DNA of 64,000 nt from CALAED01 sp035765195 (GTDB lineage: Bacteria; Actinomycetota; Actinomycetes; Streptosporangiales; Streptosporangiaceae): NCBI GenBank assembly GCA_035765195.1, contig DASTYC010000004.1:1-64000 (forward strand), given 5' to 3'. Below the pieces are notes generated by a model. It worked only from the letters and a program-made list of their open reading frames with translations. It was not told where the DNA came from and searched no databases. A program made the translations under genes and the position numbers. Every line of letters begins with the position of its first letter. The first letter of the stretch is position 1. This document shows positions 44,254 to 54,329 of this stretch, in pieces.

Positions 44254-47141
44254 CGGAACAGACCGTTCGGATGAACGCCCCCGAGGCGAACGAGAAGGTC
44301 GTCGAGGGCGAGCTGCGGCGCGCTCTGAAGTACGCGGAGCGACGTCGGGAAAGACACGGCCCGCGAGCCGGCACCGAGCGGGTCCTGCTGCTGCGGGCCG
44401 CACCGGAATGGCGCGGACCGGAAGCGCTCACCGTCGAGGGCGGCGACGGCCCCGTGCACGCGGTGGTCCGCGGCTGCGGCACGGTGCTTGCCGTGCTCGA
44501 CGCGCTGAGCGAACCCCGCGAACCTGAGACATACCTCGTCGTACTGACCCCCTGCGAGGACGGCGAGCTCGGGACCTCGGTACTCGCGCAGGCCATTGGC
44601 AACGCGACCAGGCTGATCAACCGGTGGGACCTGGTCGCCGACGCCTTCGGGGCGCGGAAACTCGACCCGCGCCTGACGGGCCGCAGCTACCGATGGCTGG
44701 CCGAGGCGCTGATCGAGGTCGGCAGCGGGGGCCGCCGCCTCGCCGGGCCGGTCCTGCAGTTCGACACCGCCCTGGCCCGGCTGGCCGCCGTACGACTGGG
44801 AAAAGACGACACGGACGAGCGGCTCGACGCCGCGGCGCTGCTGGAGTGGAGCCTCGACCGCGCCCGGGTGGCCCGCTTCGTGAACTTGCGGGACGACGAA
44901 CGCGCCGGGCTGACCGGTTGGCTCGAGACATCGATCGGTCCGGTCGCCCAGATCGTGTTCCGGCTGCTGGCGAACGGTGAGGTGACCGACGCCGTGGCGT
45001 TCGGGCTGGCCGCCGCGGAGCTGTACCCGGCGGCCACCGGACACGAGCCGCTGGCCGTACGGGACGCTCGCATTCGAGCCGAAGAGCGTTTCCTCGGCCA
45101 GCAGCCGGTGAGCCGGGAGAGCCTGGCGGTCTTCGCTGAGGCGGCCGAGTCGCTCGTCCTGCGATGGAGCGACACCGATCACGCCGCCGCGGCGCAGGCG
45201 ACGTGCGACCGCGCCCAAGGCATTCTCGCCGAGCTGGGTGCCGCCGACCTGGCCGAGGCCAGCAGAGTGCTGGACGCCGGGATGGACGCCCGGCTGGGCG
45301 CGGTCGGCGAGGAGATCGGCCGAGTGCTCGGCGCCGGACTCCCGACCGAACCGCCCGACCGGGTCGACCCGGCCGCGTTGGCGTCCGTCGAGGACGCCCT
45401 CGACCGACTCCACGAACACCGCCGCATCGGTGACCGGGCCGACGAGGTGGCGGCGGCCACCATGGCGGTACGGCTGGTTCGCTGGCTGGCCGAACCGACA
45501 CAGGTACCGGCGACGGTCGCCGAGGCGATGGCCGGGCAGGTCCGGTCGTGGGGCTGGGCCGATCGTGCGGTCGGCGTCGTCTGGAATCCGGACACCGCAC
45601 GGGTCCGCAAGGCGCGCGGCCCGTACGCCGCGTTGTACGAGGCGGTGCGGGCGAAGAAGAACCGGCTCGACCGCGCGTTCGCCGAACGGCTGAGGTCGTG
45701 GAGCTCGGTGGCGGCCGAAACGGGCGAGCTGCTGCTGGCCGAGAACCTGATGGACCGGATCGCCAGGCCCGTCGCCGAACGCGCCGCACCACTGATCATC
45801 GTCTTGGACGGGATGAGCATGGCGGTCGCCTGCGAGCTGGCGCAGGAAATCGCCGCCAACCACGCCTGGCTGGAGGTCGGCCGGTACGACGAGGGGCGCG
45901 AAGGCGCCCTGGCCGCCATCCCCTCGATCACCCGGTACTCCCGTACGAGCCTGTTCTGCGGCGTGCTGCGGGACGGCGGTCAGTCACTCCAGTCCGTGGA
46001 GCGCGCCGGGTTCGCCGCCTTTTGGCGCGGCCGGCGGTCCGAGCTGTTCCACAAGGCAGGTCTGCGCACCGATGCCGGAGCGCGCCTGCACGACAACGTG
46101 GAAGCCGCCATCAACGAGCCCGGCACCGTGGTCGGGGTTGTCCTGAACACCATCGACGACGGTCTTCGCGACGACGAGCGGGTCAGCGATCAAACGTGGC
46201 ATCTCCGGGACGTCGACTACCTGCCGGAGCTGCTGCGGGCCGCGGCCACCGCGAGCCGTCCGGTCATCCTCACCTCTGACCACGGGCACGTGCTCGACCG
46301 CGACACCGACATGCACCCCGCGAGTGGCGACTCCGCGCGACACCGTACCGGCGGCGAGCCCGGTGACGGCGAGGTGGCGATCAGCGGGCGACGCGTCCTC
46401 GCCCCCGGTGGACACGTGGTCGTGCCGTACGACGAAGGCATCCGTTACCGGCCGCGCCGGGCGGGATACCACGGCGGGGTGGCCCTGGCGGAGATGGTCA
46501 TCCCGGTACTGGTGTTCGTACCGTCGCCACGGTTGTGCCCAAAGGGCTGGTCGACCTACGACAACCCGTCGTTGCACGAGCCGGCCTGGTGGGAGGGCAC
46601 GGCACTGGCGATGGAGGCGGCGACGGAGGCGGCCACGCGGACGGCTGTGGAGGCGGCCACAGTCGAGGCGAGGAAGTCGGCGACGCCAAGGACGGCGGCG
46701 CCAAGGGCGGGGACGCGTGCCAGGACCGAACCTCAGGACACCGCGCTGTTCAGTCCACAGGAGATCGAGCCCGAGAGGCCGCCGAGGCCGCAGGCCCCGG
46801 CGGGCGCGGCGGGCGCAGAGGGTCTGGCGCCCGGTGGGCTCGGGGCCCGGGTCGTCGCGTCGGAGCTCTTCGCCGGCCAGCGGGCGTTCGTCCGGAAGGC
46901 GCCCGAGGACGCGGGCATCGCGGCCCTCATCGACGGTTTGGCCGCAGCCGGCGGCAAGCTGCCGGTAGCGGCCGCCGCGCGGGCGGTGGGACAGCCGCCG
47001 TTCCGGATGGCCGGATACCTCAGTCAGGTGGGCCGGCTGCTCAACGTCGACGGCTATCCGGTCATCGGGGAGACCGATGGGGGCCGTACCGTGGAGCTCA
47101 ATGTGACGCTGCTCAAGGAACAGTTCCTGGGGGGCGGATGA
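44250..47141 (+). CDS. pglZ: BREX type 2 alkaline-phosphatase-superfamily protein PglZ
   Basis: This 963-residue protein is the hallmark of BREX systems. The alkaline phosphatase-like core carries LIIVLDGMSMAVACELAQE (about residue 515), VILTSDHGHVLDRD (about 672-683) and GVALAEMVIPVLVF (about 745), the metal-binding and strand motifs of the fold. It has nuclease or phosphatase-like activity in studied BREX members and counters PglX toxicity in S. coelicolor. An Ala/Thr/Arg-rich linker (about 788-830, nt 46610-46740) separates the core from a C-terminal domain. GTG 44250 overlaps the pglY stop, and the end overlaps brxD. Confidence 0.95.
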   Translation: MTEQTVRMNAPEANEKVVEGELRRALKYAERRRERHGPRAGTERVLLLRAAPEWRGPEALTVEGGDGPVHAVVRGCGTVLAVLDALSEPREPETYLVVLTPCEDGELGTSVLAQAIGNATRLINRWDLVADAFGARKLDPRLTGRSYRWLAEALIEVGSGGRRLAGPVLQFDTALARLAAVRLGKDDTDERLDAAALLEWSLDRARVARFVNLRDDERAGLTGWLETSIGPVAQIVFRLLANGEVTDAVAFGLAAAELYPAATGHEPLAVRDARIRAEERFLGQQPVSRESLAVFAEAAESLVLRWSDTDHAAAAQATCDRAQGILAELGAADLAEASRVLDAGMDARLGAVGEEIGRVLGAGLPTEPPDRVDPAALASVEDALDRLHEHRRIGDRADEVAAATMAVRLVRWLAEPTQVPATVAEAMAGQVRSWGWADRAVGVVWNPDTARVRKARGPYAALYEAVRAKKNRLDRAFAERLRSWSSVAAETGELLLAENLMDRIARPVAERAAPLIIVLDGMSMAVACELAQEIAANHAWLEVGRYDEGREGALAAIPSITRYSRTSLFCGVLRDGGQSLQSVERAGFAAFWRGRRSELFHKAGLRTDAGARLHDNVEAAINEPGTVVGVVLNTIDDGLRDDERVSDQTWHLRDVDYLPELLRAAATASRPVILTSDHGHVLDRDTDMHPASGDSARHRTGGEPGDGEVAISGRRVLAPGGHVVVPYDEGIRYRPRRAGYHGGVALAEMVIPVLVFVPSPRLCPKGWSTYDNPSLHEPAWWEGTALAMEAATEAATRTAVEAATVEARKSATPRTAAPRAGTRARTEPQDTALFSPQEIEPERPPRPQAPAGAAGAEGLAPGGLGARVVASELFAGQRAFVRKAPEDAGIAALIDGLAAAGGKLPVAAAARAVGQPPFRMAGYLSQVGRLLNVDGYPVIGETDGGRTVELNVTLLKEQFLGGG

Positions 47142-48484
47142 ACTCGACGGCCGTAAGCGCGGCGCGGCGGCGTGAGGTGATCGACGCACTGCGGCGCGGC
47201 ACCGTGCCGCAGGCGGGGCTCGATCTGTTCGCGGTCGGACTCGACCGGTTCGAGAACGCGCTGGACGAGGAGTTGTCCGTGGTCGCCGGGGGCGGCGCGG
47301 TGTTCAAGGCGGTACGCGGAGAGTACGGCTCCGGCAAGACGTTCTTCGCGCGGTGGCTGGCCGAACGCGCCAAGCGGCGCGGCCTTGCCGTCACCGAGAT
47401 TCAGGTTTCCGAGACCGAGACGCCGCTGCATCGGCTGGAGACGGTCTACCGGCGGCTCGTCGAGCGGCTGGCCACCGCCTCGCACCGGCCGAGCGCGCTG
47501 CGGGACGTCATCGACGGCTGGTTCTTCACGCTGGAGGAGGACGTGCTGGCCGCAGGGGAGGTGCCGGCGGGTGCCGATGGGACGCCGGACGCGGCGGCAT
47601 TGAGCCTGGGCGTGGACGCGCTGCTGGAACAGCGACTGGCGTCGGTCGCTCGCACGACACCGGCGTTTGCGGCGGCGCTCCGGGCGTACCGCCGGGCGCA
47701 CCTGGCCGGGGACGCGGCGACCGCCGAGGGACTCATCGCCTGGCTCGGCGGCCAGCCCAACGTGTCGGCCAGAGCCAAGCGCGCCGCCGGCATCAAGGGC
47801 GACCTCGACCATTTCGGCGCCCTCGGATTCTTGCAGGGTCTGCTGACAGTGCTCCGCGACTCCGGGCATCCGGGGCTGCTGGTCGTCCTGGATGAGACTG
47901 AGACGCTGCAGCGGGTGCGCAGTGACGTTCGCGAGAAGGGCCTCAACGCGCTGCGCCAACTGCTAGACGAGATCGACGCCGGCCGATTCCCGGGCCTGTA
48001 TCTGCTGATCACAGGGACACCCGCGTTCTACGACGGGCAGCAGGGCGTACAGCGGCTGGCCCCGTTGGCGCAGCGGCTGGCCACCGACTTCGACGATCCG
48101 CGCTTCGACAACCCGCGGGCGGTCCAGATCCGGCTCACCGGCTTCGATCTGGACAAGCTGGTCCTGCTGGGCGGCGTGGTACGGGACCTGTACGCGGCGG
48201 GGGCCGCGAACGGCGACCGGGTGGCGGCCGTGGTCGATGACGCGTATCTGGTCGAGCTGGCGCGGGCGGTGACCGGAGGGCTGGGCGGACAGGTCGGCAT
48301 CGCGCCCCGGCTCTTTCTGCGCAAGCTCGTCGACCAGGTCTTGGACCGGGTGGATCAGTTCGACGACTTCGATCCACGCAAGCACTACGCGCTCACGCTG
48401 TCGGCCGCCGAGCTCACCGCTGTCGAACGCAACGCCTGGGCGCAGCAGGCGGGCGACGCCGACGAGGTGGAGCTGGACCTGTGA
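47138..48484 (+). CDS. brxD: BREX system ATP-binding protein BrxD
   Basis: This is a 448-residue P-loop protein. Walker A is GEYGSGKTFFARWLAERAK (about 63-81), Walker B is LLVVLDETETLQRVRSD (about 246). PGLYLLITGTPAFYDGQQGV, later in the sequence, is the sensor region. BrxD accompanies type 2 BREX loci and is similar to the ATPase part of DUF2791-type proteins. ATG 47138, after GGGGGGCGG, overlaps the pglZ stop by 4 bases; the stop overlaps the next GTG by 4 bases. Confidence 0.93.
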   Translation: MNSTAVSAARRREVIDALRRGTVPQAGLDLFAVGLDRFENALDEELSVVAGGGAVFKAVRGEYGSGKTFFARWLAERAKRRGLAVTEIQVSETETPLHRLETVYRRLVERLATASHRPSALRDVIDGWFFTLEEDVLAAGEVPAGADGTPDAAALSLGVDALLEQRLASVARTTPAFAAALRAYRRAHLAGDAATAEGLIAWLGGQPNVSARAKRAAGIKGDLDHFGALGFLQGLLTVLRDSGHPGLLVVLDETETLQRVRSDVREKGLNALRQLLDEIDAGRFPGLYLLITGTPAFYDGQQGVQRLAPLAQRLATDFDDPRFDNPRAVQIRLTGFDLDKLVLLGGVVRDLYAAGAANGDRVAAVVDDAYLVELARAVTGGLGGQVGIAPRLFLRKLVDQVLDRVDQFDDFDPRKHYALTLSAAELTAVERNAWAQQAGDADEVELDL

Positions 48485-50625
48485 CGAGGCGGCTGCATCC
48501 GTCGCTGGCCCACCACATCGTCAACACGCTGGGCTGGGGGGAGCTGCGGCCGCTGCAAGCGGACGCCGTCGAACCGTTGCTGGCGGGCTCGGATGCGCTG
48601 CTCCTCGCGCCCACGGCGGGCGGCAAGACCGAGGCGGCCGTGTTCCCTCTGCTCACGCGGATGGTCCGGGACGGCTGGGACGCGCCGTCATTGCTGTACC
48701 TGGCACCGCTGAAGGCATTGCTCAACAACCTGCTGCCGCGGCTGGAGACGTACGCCGGCTGGCTCGGGCGCCGCGCCGCGTTGTGGCACGGCGATGTGAC
48801 CACGGGCGTACGGGAGCGGCTGTTGCGCGAGCCCCCGGACCTGCTGCTGACCACGCCGGAGTCGCTGGAGGCGATGCTGGTCAGCGTCAAGGTCGACCAT
48901 CGGCGGCTGTTCGCCGCACTCGAAGCAGTGGTGGTCGACGAGGTGCACGCCTTCGCCGCCGATGACCGCGGCTGGCACCTGCTCGCCGTCCTGGAACGGT
49001 TGTCACGTGTGGCCGGTCGCCCGTTGCAGCGAGTGGGCCTGTCGGCGACCGTCGGCAACCCCAACGAGCTGCTGCGCTGGCTGCAGGGCTCGACGATCGG
49101 GAGTCGTACGGGCCAGGTCGTGGCACCGGGCGTCGACCTCCCGGCGCAGCCCACCAGTCATCCATCGTTCACCGAGGGCCATCCGGCCGGACCGCCACCA
49201 GGAGACGTCCAGCTCGACTATGTCGGCTCGGTCGCCAACGCCGCCAAAGTGATCTCCGCCCTGCACCAGGGGGAGAAACGACTGGTCTTCTGCGACTCGC
49301 GACGGCTGGTCGAACAGCTGGGCGCCTCCCTGCGGACGCGAGGGGTCAACACATTTCTGTCGCACGCCTCCCTCTCGCTGGACGAGCGACGCCGCGCGGA
49401 ACAGGCCTTCTCCGAATCCCGCGACTGCGTGATCGTCGCGACCAGCACTCTGGAGCTCGGAGTCGACGTCGGCGACCTTGATCGGGTCATTCAGGTCAAC
49501 GCCCCATCGTCGGTGGCATCGTTCCTCCAGCGGCTCGGCCGTTCTGGCCGCCGCGACGGATTGGCGCGCAACTGCCTTTTCCTCGCGATCGACGAGGCGT
49601 CGCTATTGTCAGCGGCCGGCCTGTTGTCGCTGTGGGGACGCGGCTGGGTGGAACCTGTCGAACCGCCGCCCGACCCTCGGCACATCGCCGCGCAGCAGAT
49701 CCTGGCCCTTTGTCTGCAAGAAGGCCGCGTTGGGCAGAACCTGTGGACAGAGTGGTGGGGCGGGCTCGGGCCGTTCGGTCCCTCCGCTCAGCCGATCGTC
49801 AGCCACCTTGTCGATGCCGGTTTCCTGAACTCCGATGGCGGCATGCTCTTCATCGGCCCGGAGGCGGAAAAACGCTTCGGTCACCGCCATTTCATGGGAT
49901 TGCTGAGCGCGTTCACCGCTCCTCCCCAGTTCACTGTGCTCAACGGGCGGGAGGAGATCGGCCGAACCGACCCCGTATTGCTGAGCGCGAAGTCCGAAGG
50001 CCCACGCCTCATCCTGCTGGCCGGGGACAGCTGGCGGGTCACCTGGATTGATTGGAAACGGCACCGCTGCTTCGTCGAACCCGCCGAGGGCGGCGGTAGA
50101 GCACGCTGGCTCACACCCGGTATCAACGCTGCGTCGTTCGCGCTCAGCCGTGGTGTCCGCGACGTCCTTCTCGGCGCCGCGCCCCCCGTACGACTCACCC
50201 GTCGCGCCGAGACCGCCCTGGAACAGGCACGCGACCGCGCGCTCGACACGGTGCATCCGGGCGGGACGATCGTCGCCCGCATCGGCGAAGACGTCCGCTG
50301 GTGGACCTGGGCCGGCTACCGCGCCAACGCCACCCTCAAGGCCAGCCTCAGCGTCGCCGACCAAGCGCAACGCGTCGACGACTACTTCATCCGCCTCCGG
50401 AGCGACCTGACCTCGGACATCTGGAAGGCCGCTGTTGCGGAGGCCCGCACGCGGCTGTGTCTGCCCGACCCTGACGACAAGGCCCTGGATGGCCTGAAGT
50501 TCAGCGAGGCACTCCCCCGCCACCTCGCCGAAGCGACTCTCTCCGCCCGTATCGCCGACCTCGCCGGCGCCAAGCTCCTGTTGGAGGAGAGCCATCGTTT
50601 GCAGTGGCTGACGGCCCAGGGCTAG
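48481..50625 (+). CDS. brxHI: BREX type 2 DEAD/DEAH-box helicase BrxHI
   Basis: This is a 714-residue superfamily 2 helicase of the Lhr-like group. Motif I is LAPTAGGKTEAAVFPLL (about residue 43), motif II DEVH in AVVVDEVHAFAADD (about 150), motif III LSATVGNP (about 184), motif VI QRLGRSGRRDG (about 350). The C-terminal part lacks recognisable nuclease motifs. BrxHI is the standard sixth gene of BREX type 2. GTG 48481 overlaps the brxD stop. The operon ends here; the next gene begins 123 bases later. Confidence 0.93.
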   Translation: MTRRLHPSLAHHIVNTLGWGELRPLQADAVEPLLAGSDALLLAPTAGGKTEAAVFPLLTRMVRDGWDAPSLLYLAPLKALLNNLLPRLETYAGWLGRRAALWHGDVTTGVRERLLREPPDLLLTTPESLEAMLVSVKVDHRRLFAALEAVVVDEVHAFAADDRGWHLLAVLERLSRVAGRPLQRVGLSATVGNPNELLRWLQGSTIGSRTGQVVAPGVDLPAQPTSHPSFTEGHPAGPPPGDVQLDYVGSVANAAKVISALHQGEKRLVFCDSRRLVEQLGASLRTRGVNTFLSHASLSLDERRRAEQAFSESRDCVIVATSTLELGVDVGDLDRVIQVNAPSSVASFLQRLGRSGRRDGLARNCLFLAIDEASLLSAAGLLSLWGRGWVEPVEPPPDPRHIAAQQILALCLQEGRVGQNLWTEWWGGLGPFGPSAQPIVSHLVDAGFLNSDGGMLFIGPEAEKRFGHRHFMGLLSAFTAPPQFTVLNGREEIGRTDPVLLSAKSEGPRLILLAGDSWRVTWIDWKRHRCFVEPAEGGGRARWLTPGINAASFALSRGVRDVLLGAAPPVRLTRRAETALEQARDRALDTVHPGGTIVARIGEDVRWWTWAGYRANATLKASLSVADQAQRVDDYFIRLRSDLTSDIWKAAVAEARTRLCLPDPDDKALDGLKFSEALPRHLAEATLSARIADLAGAKLLLEESHRLQWLTAQG

Positions 50626-50748
50626 TGCTGGCTGGCCTCTCCGTTCAGCTCAACAGTCCGCCGACATCGGTCCGGCGGGTGATGTCATGACCTGGCGGCG
50701 AGCTTCCGTACTCCGCCGGCGCGCCTTGGTGTCGATCGCTCCCGTACC

Positions 50749-51549
50749 GTGACGTCCGTGCGATTGGCGACCTTCAACGTCATGCACGGGCGCTCGCCGT
50801 CCGACGGGCTGGTCGACCTTCGCCGGCTGCGTGAGACCGTCGCCGCGATGGGCGCCGACGTGCTGGGGCTACAGGAGGTCGACCGCGGACAGCCCCGTTC
50901 GGACGGCCATGACCTGACCGCGGAGGCGGCCGCGGCGATGGGCGGCGAGGGCCGGTTCGCGCCGGCGATGATGGGCACGCCGGACGAGGGCTGGCGGCCG
51001 GCGGGCGACGGCGACACAGCACCCTCCGACGAACCCGCGTACGGGATCGCGCTGATCAGCCGGTTGCCGGTACGCCGCTGGGCGATGGCTCGACTGCCAT
51101 CCGTGCCGGTGCGAGCCCCGGTTCTCCTCACCGGCCCGACCCGACGCGTGATTTGGCTGCCGGATGAGCCGCGAGTGCTGCTCGCCGCAGTGCTCGATAC
51201 CCCAGGTGGCCTATTGACCGTCGCGACCACGCACCTGTCTTTCGTGCCCGGCTGGAACGGCACGCAGCTGCGCCTAGCTGTACGGGCGCTGCGCTCGCTG
51301 CCCGCCCCGCGGATCCTGCTCGGCGACCTGAACCTGCCCGGTCCCCTGCCGCGATCGCTGACCGGCTGGCGTCGCCTGGGCGCGCTGCCCACCTATCCCG
51401 CAGACAGACCGCGGGTCCAACTCGACCATGTGCTCGCGCACGGCCGCCGCCCACCGCGCGTCGTGGCCGCCCGCGCCCCGGCTGCGCCCATCTCCGACCA
51501 TCGGCCCCTCATAGTCGACCTCACAGAGGTGAACGGCCGGGCCTTTTGA
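50749..51549 (+). CDS. Endonuclease/exonuclease/phosphatase (EEP) family protein
   Basis: This is a 266-residue EEP-fold protein. The motifs are FNVMHGR, LQEVD (Glu metal ligand, about residue 44), TTHLSFVPG (catalytic His), GDLNLPG (about 196) and APISDHRPLIVDL (end). Members range from DNA repair nucleases to sphingomyelinase-type phosphodiesterases; the substrate here is open. GTG 50749 or GTG 50758 could start it; no clear ribosome site is seen. It directly follows the BREX operon on the same strand, but the gap and different style make it a neighbour rather than a member. Confidence 0.85.
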   Translation: MTSVRLATFNVMHGRSPSDGLVDLRRLRETVAAMGADVLGLQEVDRGQPRSDGHDLTAEAAAAMGGEGRFAPAMMGTPDEGWRPAGDGDTAPSDEPAYGIALISRLPVRRWAMARLPSVPVRAPVLLTGPTRRVIWLPDEPRVLLAAVLDTPGGLLTVATTHLSFVPGWNGTQLRLAVRALRSLPAPRILLGDLNLPGPLPRSLTGWRRLGALPTYPADRPRVQLDHVLAHGRRPPRVVAARAPAAPISDHRPLIVDLTEVNGRAF

Positions 51550-51844
51550 AACCGCAGGACAGCCATGGCGTAGGAGATCGAATCGTCGGCGACCAATGGT
51601 GGGACGCCTTATTCCGCGGCGAATAGATCGTGTTCGTGAACATGATTCTGCAGGGATGGGAACGTTCCCGCAGAATGCGACTGCAGAACGGGGACCGGCC
51701 CTTGCCAGGGATGCCTGTCCTGACTCATGAGACGACAGCTCAAACGGGCTAGAGTCAACCATTGAAGGTACCCGCCCGGATGCCATAATCGGCGGTCAAA
51801 GGAGTGCTTCGGGTATCGCGGGGCGGGACTCGGTGGAGGGGCTC

Positions 51845-52696
51845 GTGGGCATGCAGAACCTGACTCCGGACGAAGACTGGGACAACCCCTTCGAAATCGA
51901 CACCACGGTCGCCCACCCCGCTCGCCGGTACAACTACTGGCTGGGCGGCAAGGACAACTTCGAGGCCGACCGGGTATCCGGCGACGCCGTCGAGGCCATC
52001 TTCCCGACGATCAAGATCGCGGCCATGGAGAACCGCCGTTTTCTGCGCCGCGCCGTGACGTACCTGGTCAAGGAGGCAGGAATACGGCAGTTCCTCGACT
52101 TCGGCACCGGGATTCCGTCCGCGGACAATGTGCACGAGGTGGCTCAGTCGATCGCCCCGGAGGCGCGCGTCGTCTATGTCGACAACGACCCCATCGTGCT
52201 GGCCCACGCGCGGCGACTGCTGGCCAGCGCCCCCGGCGGTGCCACCGCCTACATCCAGGCCGATCTGCGCGACTCCGACGCGATCTTTGACCATCCGGAT
52301 CTGCGCAAGACCCTCGACATGAGCCAGCCGATCGCGCTGATGCTGATCGCGGTGCTGCATTTCTTCCTCGACGCCGACGACCCGTACTCCTGCGTGTCGC
52401 GGCTTGTCCGCGGTCTCCCCTCCGGTAGCTATCTCGCCGCCTCCCACGGCACAGCCGACTTCATGAGCGACGCGGAACGCGAGGCCGTCTACGCCACCAT
52501 GAAAGTAGAGAGCGCCCGCAGCAGAGACCCCAGTCAGCTTCGAGACAAAACGGCATTCGCCCGCTTCTTCGACGGGATGGACTGGGTGCCCCCCGGCGTC
52601 GTCTCGATCACGGACTGGCACAGCGACGCCCCGCCGGACGAACGTCCAGCCGCCGCCGACGCCATGTCGTACGGTGCCGTGGCGCGCATCCCCTGA
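51845..52696 (+). CDS. DUF574-type SAM-dependent methyltransferase
   Basis: This 283-residue protein belongs to the actinomycete S-adenosyl methyltransferase group once called DUF574. It has the family start ARRYNYWLGGKDNFEADR, SAM-binding FLDFGTGIPSADNVHEVAQ, VVYVDNDPIVLAHAR and LMLIAVLHFF. Substrates of this large paralogous family are unknown, although many members lie next to biosynthesis or regulatory genes. GGAGGGG lies four bases before GTG 51845 and ten before ATG 51851; GTG 51833 is less likely. Confidence 0.88.
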   Translation: MGMQNLTPDEDWDNPFEIDTTVAHPARRYNYWLGGKDNFEADRVSGDAVEAIFPTIKIAAMENRRFLRRAVTYLVKEAGIRQFLDFGTGIPSADNVHEVAQSIAPEARVVYVDNDPIVLAHARRLLASAPGGATAYIQADLRDSDAIFDHPDLRKTLDMSQPIALMLIAVLHFFLDADDPYSCVSRLVRGLPSGSYLAASHGTADFMSDAEREAVYATMKVESARSRDPSQLRDKTAFARFFDGMDWVPPGVVSITDWHSDAPPDERPAAADAMSYGAVARIP

Positions 52697-53399
52697 GACG
52701 ACCGGAATGCCATTCGAGGCTCACCCAGTACATGCGTCGGCCACGAGCTCGGGTCACTGCGAACGTAACCGCGGGTACAGCTGAGGTCTAGCCGATACCT
52801 TTCTTTCTCAACAGTGAACTGGTGACGTTCGAAACCCGTCCCCGGACCTGTCGCTCATCAACTATCTCCGTTCTGCCGAGATCGGGCTGACAGCGCCAAG
52901 AAGGGCTGCGGCCAAGGCGGGCGCCCTACGGACAAGGCGGGCCGCCAGCGATGTCGCCTCGAGGCGGTCGCGGAACACGTCGGAGACGGAGCGGCGTCTC
53001 TTCTCGGCCTTCGACGCAGTGTTTGTTCCACGTCTCGGCGGATACACGTACGCCCCCGCTGGGTGGCTCGCCCGTCGCGGGGCGGGCGGCCGCGCTCCGC
53101 TTTTCCTTCACATGAGGCGCCTCCATGAGCAGACGCCTCGGAACTGCCAGCGGCGGGTATCCGATATTTGAACTACTTACCCTGGCACCCAGAATGCCTA
53201 GTTTCGGAGATTTGACCATTGAAACTGCGCAAATCCGGAGCTTTGCTTTGTCGCGGCGCGGCATTGGCCGACACTTATCGCGCAGACGATGGATGACTCA
53301 TTCGTCAATGCCTTATCGTCAGAGCCACGACGACGCGAACCGGTCGGTTCCCGCCGCCGCGAACACGACTATCATCTCATGAAGACGGGGGACCTCACG
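52697..53399. other. Long intergenic region
   Basis: About 700 bases contain no convincing gene. Short minus-strand frames (52862-53264) are Arg/Ser-rich and overlap each other. The composition falls near 53150-53300 (AT-rich stretches such as ATATTTGAACTACTTACC), which fits the promoter of the secreted-protein gene at 53400. Confidence 0.4.
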
Positions 53400-53663
53400 A
53401 TGCTGAAGAGGATCGCTGCAGCCGGCGTGCTGACAGCCACAATCGGCGGAGTACTGCTCACGGCGGGTGCCGCGCAGGCCGATGACACCGACCGGGGCAA
53501 GGCGTCCAATGTGGAGATCCTGCCCATTCAGACGTGCCGCGGTATCGATGCAGTCGGAATCGGCGCTGCGCTCCGCACCGTCCTCGGCGCCTCCAACGAG
53601 AGCGGTGACTGCGTGAATGGTCCCGCTGTTTCCCGATCGATGGTTCACGCAACGCCGAAGTAG
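53400..53663 (+). CDS. Small secreted protein
   Basis: This 87-residue protein has a clear signal peptide (MLKRIAAAGVLTATIGGVLL, cleaved after AGAAQA at about residue 26). The mature chain of about 60 residues has two Cys (QTCRGID and GDCVNG) about 30 apart. The spacing is like that of small chaplin-type proteins, but it does not match the chaplin consensus well enough to name it. ATG 53400 follows GGGGGAC; earlier in-frame starts (53289, 53379) are less likely. A strong terminator follows. Confidence 0.7.
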   Translation: MLKRIAAAGVLTATIGGVLLTAGAAQADDTDRGKASNVEILPIQTCRGIDAVGIGAALRTVLGASNESGDCVNGPAVSRSMVHATPK

Positions 53664-53691
53664 CATAAAGAAAGGCCGCTTTCGGCGGGGT

Positions 53692-53728
53692 GAAGGTCCT
53701 GGGCGCGCGCCCAGGACCTTCGTTTTCT
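53692..53728 (+). terminator. Rho-independent terminator of the secreted-protein gene
   Basis: A perfect 30-base palindrome (53692-53721, arms GAAGGTCCTGGGCGC and complement) is followed by GTTTTCT. It begins 29 bases after the stop codon. In RNA the tip of the stem would open to a loop. Confidence 0.8.
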
Positions 53729-54000
53729 GCATTCAGGAGATACCGCGCGATAGACCTTTTAGCTATGTTGCCGGTCCTCAGCCGTTTCCACACCCGGCAC
53801 CGCCGGTGTGGTCAACGCCCACGGTCACTCTTCAGGGCGGCCGGAGAGCGGTGGTGCGCCGGGCGCGGGATTGCGCCGGGACGTCGCGATTGCGGCAAAG
53901 GCAGCGGCTCGTCGGCGGATGACTGCCGGTCAGCCGGCTCACCCAGGAGCGGATATAGGAGTACGTCGTCGAACCGGTCGCCCGCCGCGAGCCGCCGCTG

Positions 54001-54053
54001 GTGCTGGTGCTGTGCTGGTGCTGGTGCTGGTGCTGGTGCTGGTGCTGGTGCTG
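54001..54053. repeat. GTGCTG hexanucleotide microsatellite
   Basis: Eight copies of GTGCTG are present: two at 54001-54012, a 5-base interrupted unit at 54013-54017, then six at 54018-54053. The single-base deletion breaks the phase. The tract would encode Leu-Val repeats on the plus strand or Gln-His repeats on the minus strand in frames I judge non-coding. Confidence 0.85.
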
Positions 54054-54329
54054 GCGACGAGCATGTTCCTCGCGGTTAAGTCGGCGTCCGCGCTTCTGGC
54101 TCAAGCGCGGTCTCGACGTGCTGTTCCGCCTCGACGCTCCCGCCACTGCACAAGAGACCCGGCCGCGCCTGCGAGGTACACCCGGCCTATTAAACGAGAG
54201 TCCGGGGGATGGGGCGAGGACCGTCCAAGGCGGCGTCCGGCCGGCCGCGCCCGCCGGGGTCCGCCCCGGGTCCGCCGGGACGAGCACCGGACTCGGCGAA
54301 AGCGGAGCTTCCCGTGAAACGGCTCAAAG

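Noticed and set aside
50749..52696. EEP protein and methyltransferase as extra BREX genes
   Set aside because: They follow the operon with gaps above 100 bases, own starts and no known link to BREX type 2.
53808..54317. Open frames with Leu-Val or Gln-His runs over the GTGCTG repeat
   Set aside because: The repeat alone makes these frames; flanking sequence has no coding character and the slip breaks the pattern.
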